Below, in pieces: positions 63,531 through 64,000 of a DNA stretch of 64,000 nucleotides. A model generated the notes under the pieces. That model was not told where the DNA came from. It saw nothing but the letters and a program-made list of their open reading frames with translations, and searched no databases. This DNA comes from DATHTS01 sp965219305. Lineage in GTDB: Bacteria > Acidobacteriota > Blastocatellia > Pyrinomonadales > Pyrinomonadaceae. The translations under genes and the position numbers were made by a program. The DNA lies in assembly GCA_965219305.1 (NCBI GenBank), contig OZ244725.1:1984001-2048000 (forward strand), read 5' to 3'. Position 1 is the stretch's first letter. Every line of letters begins with the position of its first letter.

Positions 63531-63562
63531 TTTTCGCGTCCTTTCGCGTTTTTCGCGGGCAA
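63531..63562. repeat. lone arm of the palindromic repeat family
   Basis: A single arm of CGCG-type units (tcctttcgcgtttttcgcgg) between the ferredoxin and aldo/keto reductase genes; no left arm is seen. Confidence 0.55.
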
Positions 63563-63568
63563 AAATTC

Positions 63569-64000
63569 TTACGTCATTTGCTTCCAATCTTCGCCGCCGA
63601 CTTCGTGCCAACGTTGATGAATTGCGGCAAATTCTTCGCCCGACAAATTTCCTTCCGAAATATATTTCGCGTTTTCGCTCCAGCGTCCCGGTTTTGTCGT
63701 GCCGACGATCATCGTGTCAATTCCAGGAATTGTCATCGTAAAACGCAACGCCGTCGCAATTGATTCTTCCAGACTTTTGCCCAAAAATTCGTATTTCAAT
63801 TTCTGAATTCTGTCCCAATATTCGTGATGATAAGAATCCGACGGTTTCGCGTCGTGCCGCCAAACGGCATTTGCAATCGGACGTTTGGCAATTACGCCGA
63901 CATTTTTCTCTTGCGCTGTTTTTATCACACTGTCAATCGCCGCTTGATCGGCAATCGAAACGGAAGTTTGCAAACTGTCGAAAACGTCCATTTCGAGCGC
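63569..64000 (-). CDS. aldo/keto reductase, 5' part outside window
   Basis: The frame is open to the window edge, so only the C-terminal 143 codons are present. FDSLQTSVSIADQAAIDSVI, VGVIAKRPIANAVWR and TMIVGTTKPGRWSENAKYIS identify the AKR fold. The Met in this frame near 63991 is internal, not the start. Confidence 0.88.
   Translation of the reverse strand, partial: ALEMDVFDSLQTSVSIADQAAIDSVIKTAQEKNVGVIAKRPIANAVWRHDAKPSDSYHHEYWDRIQKLKYEFLGKSLEESIATALRFTMTIPGIDTMIVGTTKPGRWSENAKYISEGNLSGEEFAAIHQRWHEVGGEDWKQMT

Noticed and set aside
51061..63562. Integron-like cassette array
   Set aside because: Same-strand genes followed by palindromes recall integrons, but no intI gene and no GTTRRRY core sites were seen, and the repeats have internal 10-11 bp units unlike attC.

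Overview
The window looks like a chromosomal segment of a moderate-GC, Gram-negative acidobacterium. The best guess is class Blastocatellia (Pyrinomonadaceae-like). This is an inference from gene content: a reg_prop/Y_Y_Y hybrid sensor kinase, an acidobacterial-style VWFA protein, a CSLREA beta-helix protein, an OmpA with coiled coil, and a SufB/C/D/S set under an Rrf2 regulator. No rRNA or tRNA gene was recognised, so the placement cannot be confirmed from here. Almost all genes are on the minus strand; only three are on the plus strand (GH51 arabinofuranosidase, a SHOCT protein and a Cys-rich membrane protein).

Layout. 1-5.6 kb: 3'-truncated CSLREA beta-helix protein, a stand-alone receiver, and a LuxR-type regulator overlapping a large periplasmic-propeller histidine kinase. 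5.6-11.5 kb: a decayed zone with a frameshifted CusF-like protein, a cytochrome c tail, a PP-loop ATPase, a radical SAM enzyme, an apparently gene-less cobalamin riboswitch, an IS3-family remnant and a disrupted IS982-family element. 11.5-16.4 kb: pentapeptide protein, alpha/beta hydrolase lipoprotein, M1 peptidase, GH51. 16.4-33.1 kb: the Fe-S assembly genes (regulator, sufB, sufC, sufD, sufS, in that order) spread over about 15 kb by unrelated genes: MNT/HEPN, RidA, PhzF, SulP plus carbonic anhydrase, a decayed zinc-ribbon gene, Uma2, a type II restriction-modification pair, and XisH/XisI downstream. 33.3-47 kb: haloperoxidase, VWFA, OmpA, FHA/peptidase-like, M16 protease, MFS transporter. 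47-51 kb: exported and unknown proteins and a transglutaminase. 51-64 kb: a single-strand array of NAD(P)H/flavin oxidoreductases, peroxiredoxin, DsbA and ferredoxin, most of them separated by long palindromic repeats.

Main signals. (1) In four places an intact gene is followed by cargo gene(s) and then by a short diverged second copy of the intact gene's own 3' end (hydrolase, sufS, sufD, transglutaminase). This 'gene - cargo - tail' pattern suggests a recurring way of inserting genes behind a stop codon. (2) A yybP-ykoY (Mn2+) type riboswitch with an overlapping intrinsic terminator precedes the SulP transporter/beta-carbonic anhydrase operon. (3) A cobalamin riboswitch has no obvious target gene. 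(4) A family of nested palindromes separates the oxidoreductase genes and supplies the stop codon of three of them. (5) A conserved zinc-ribbon frame runs through two in-frame TGA codons directly into sufD.
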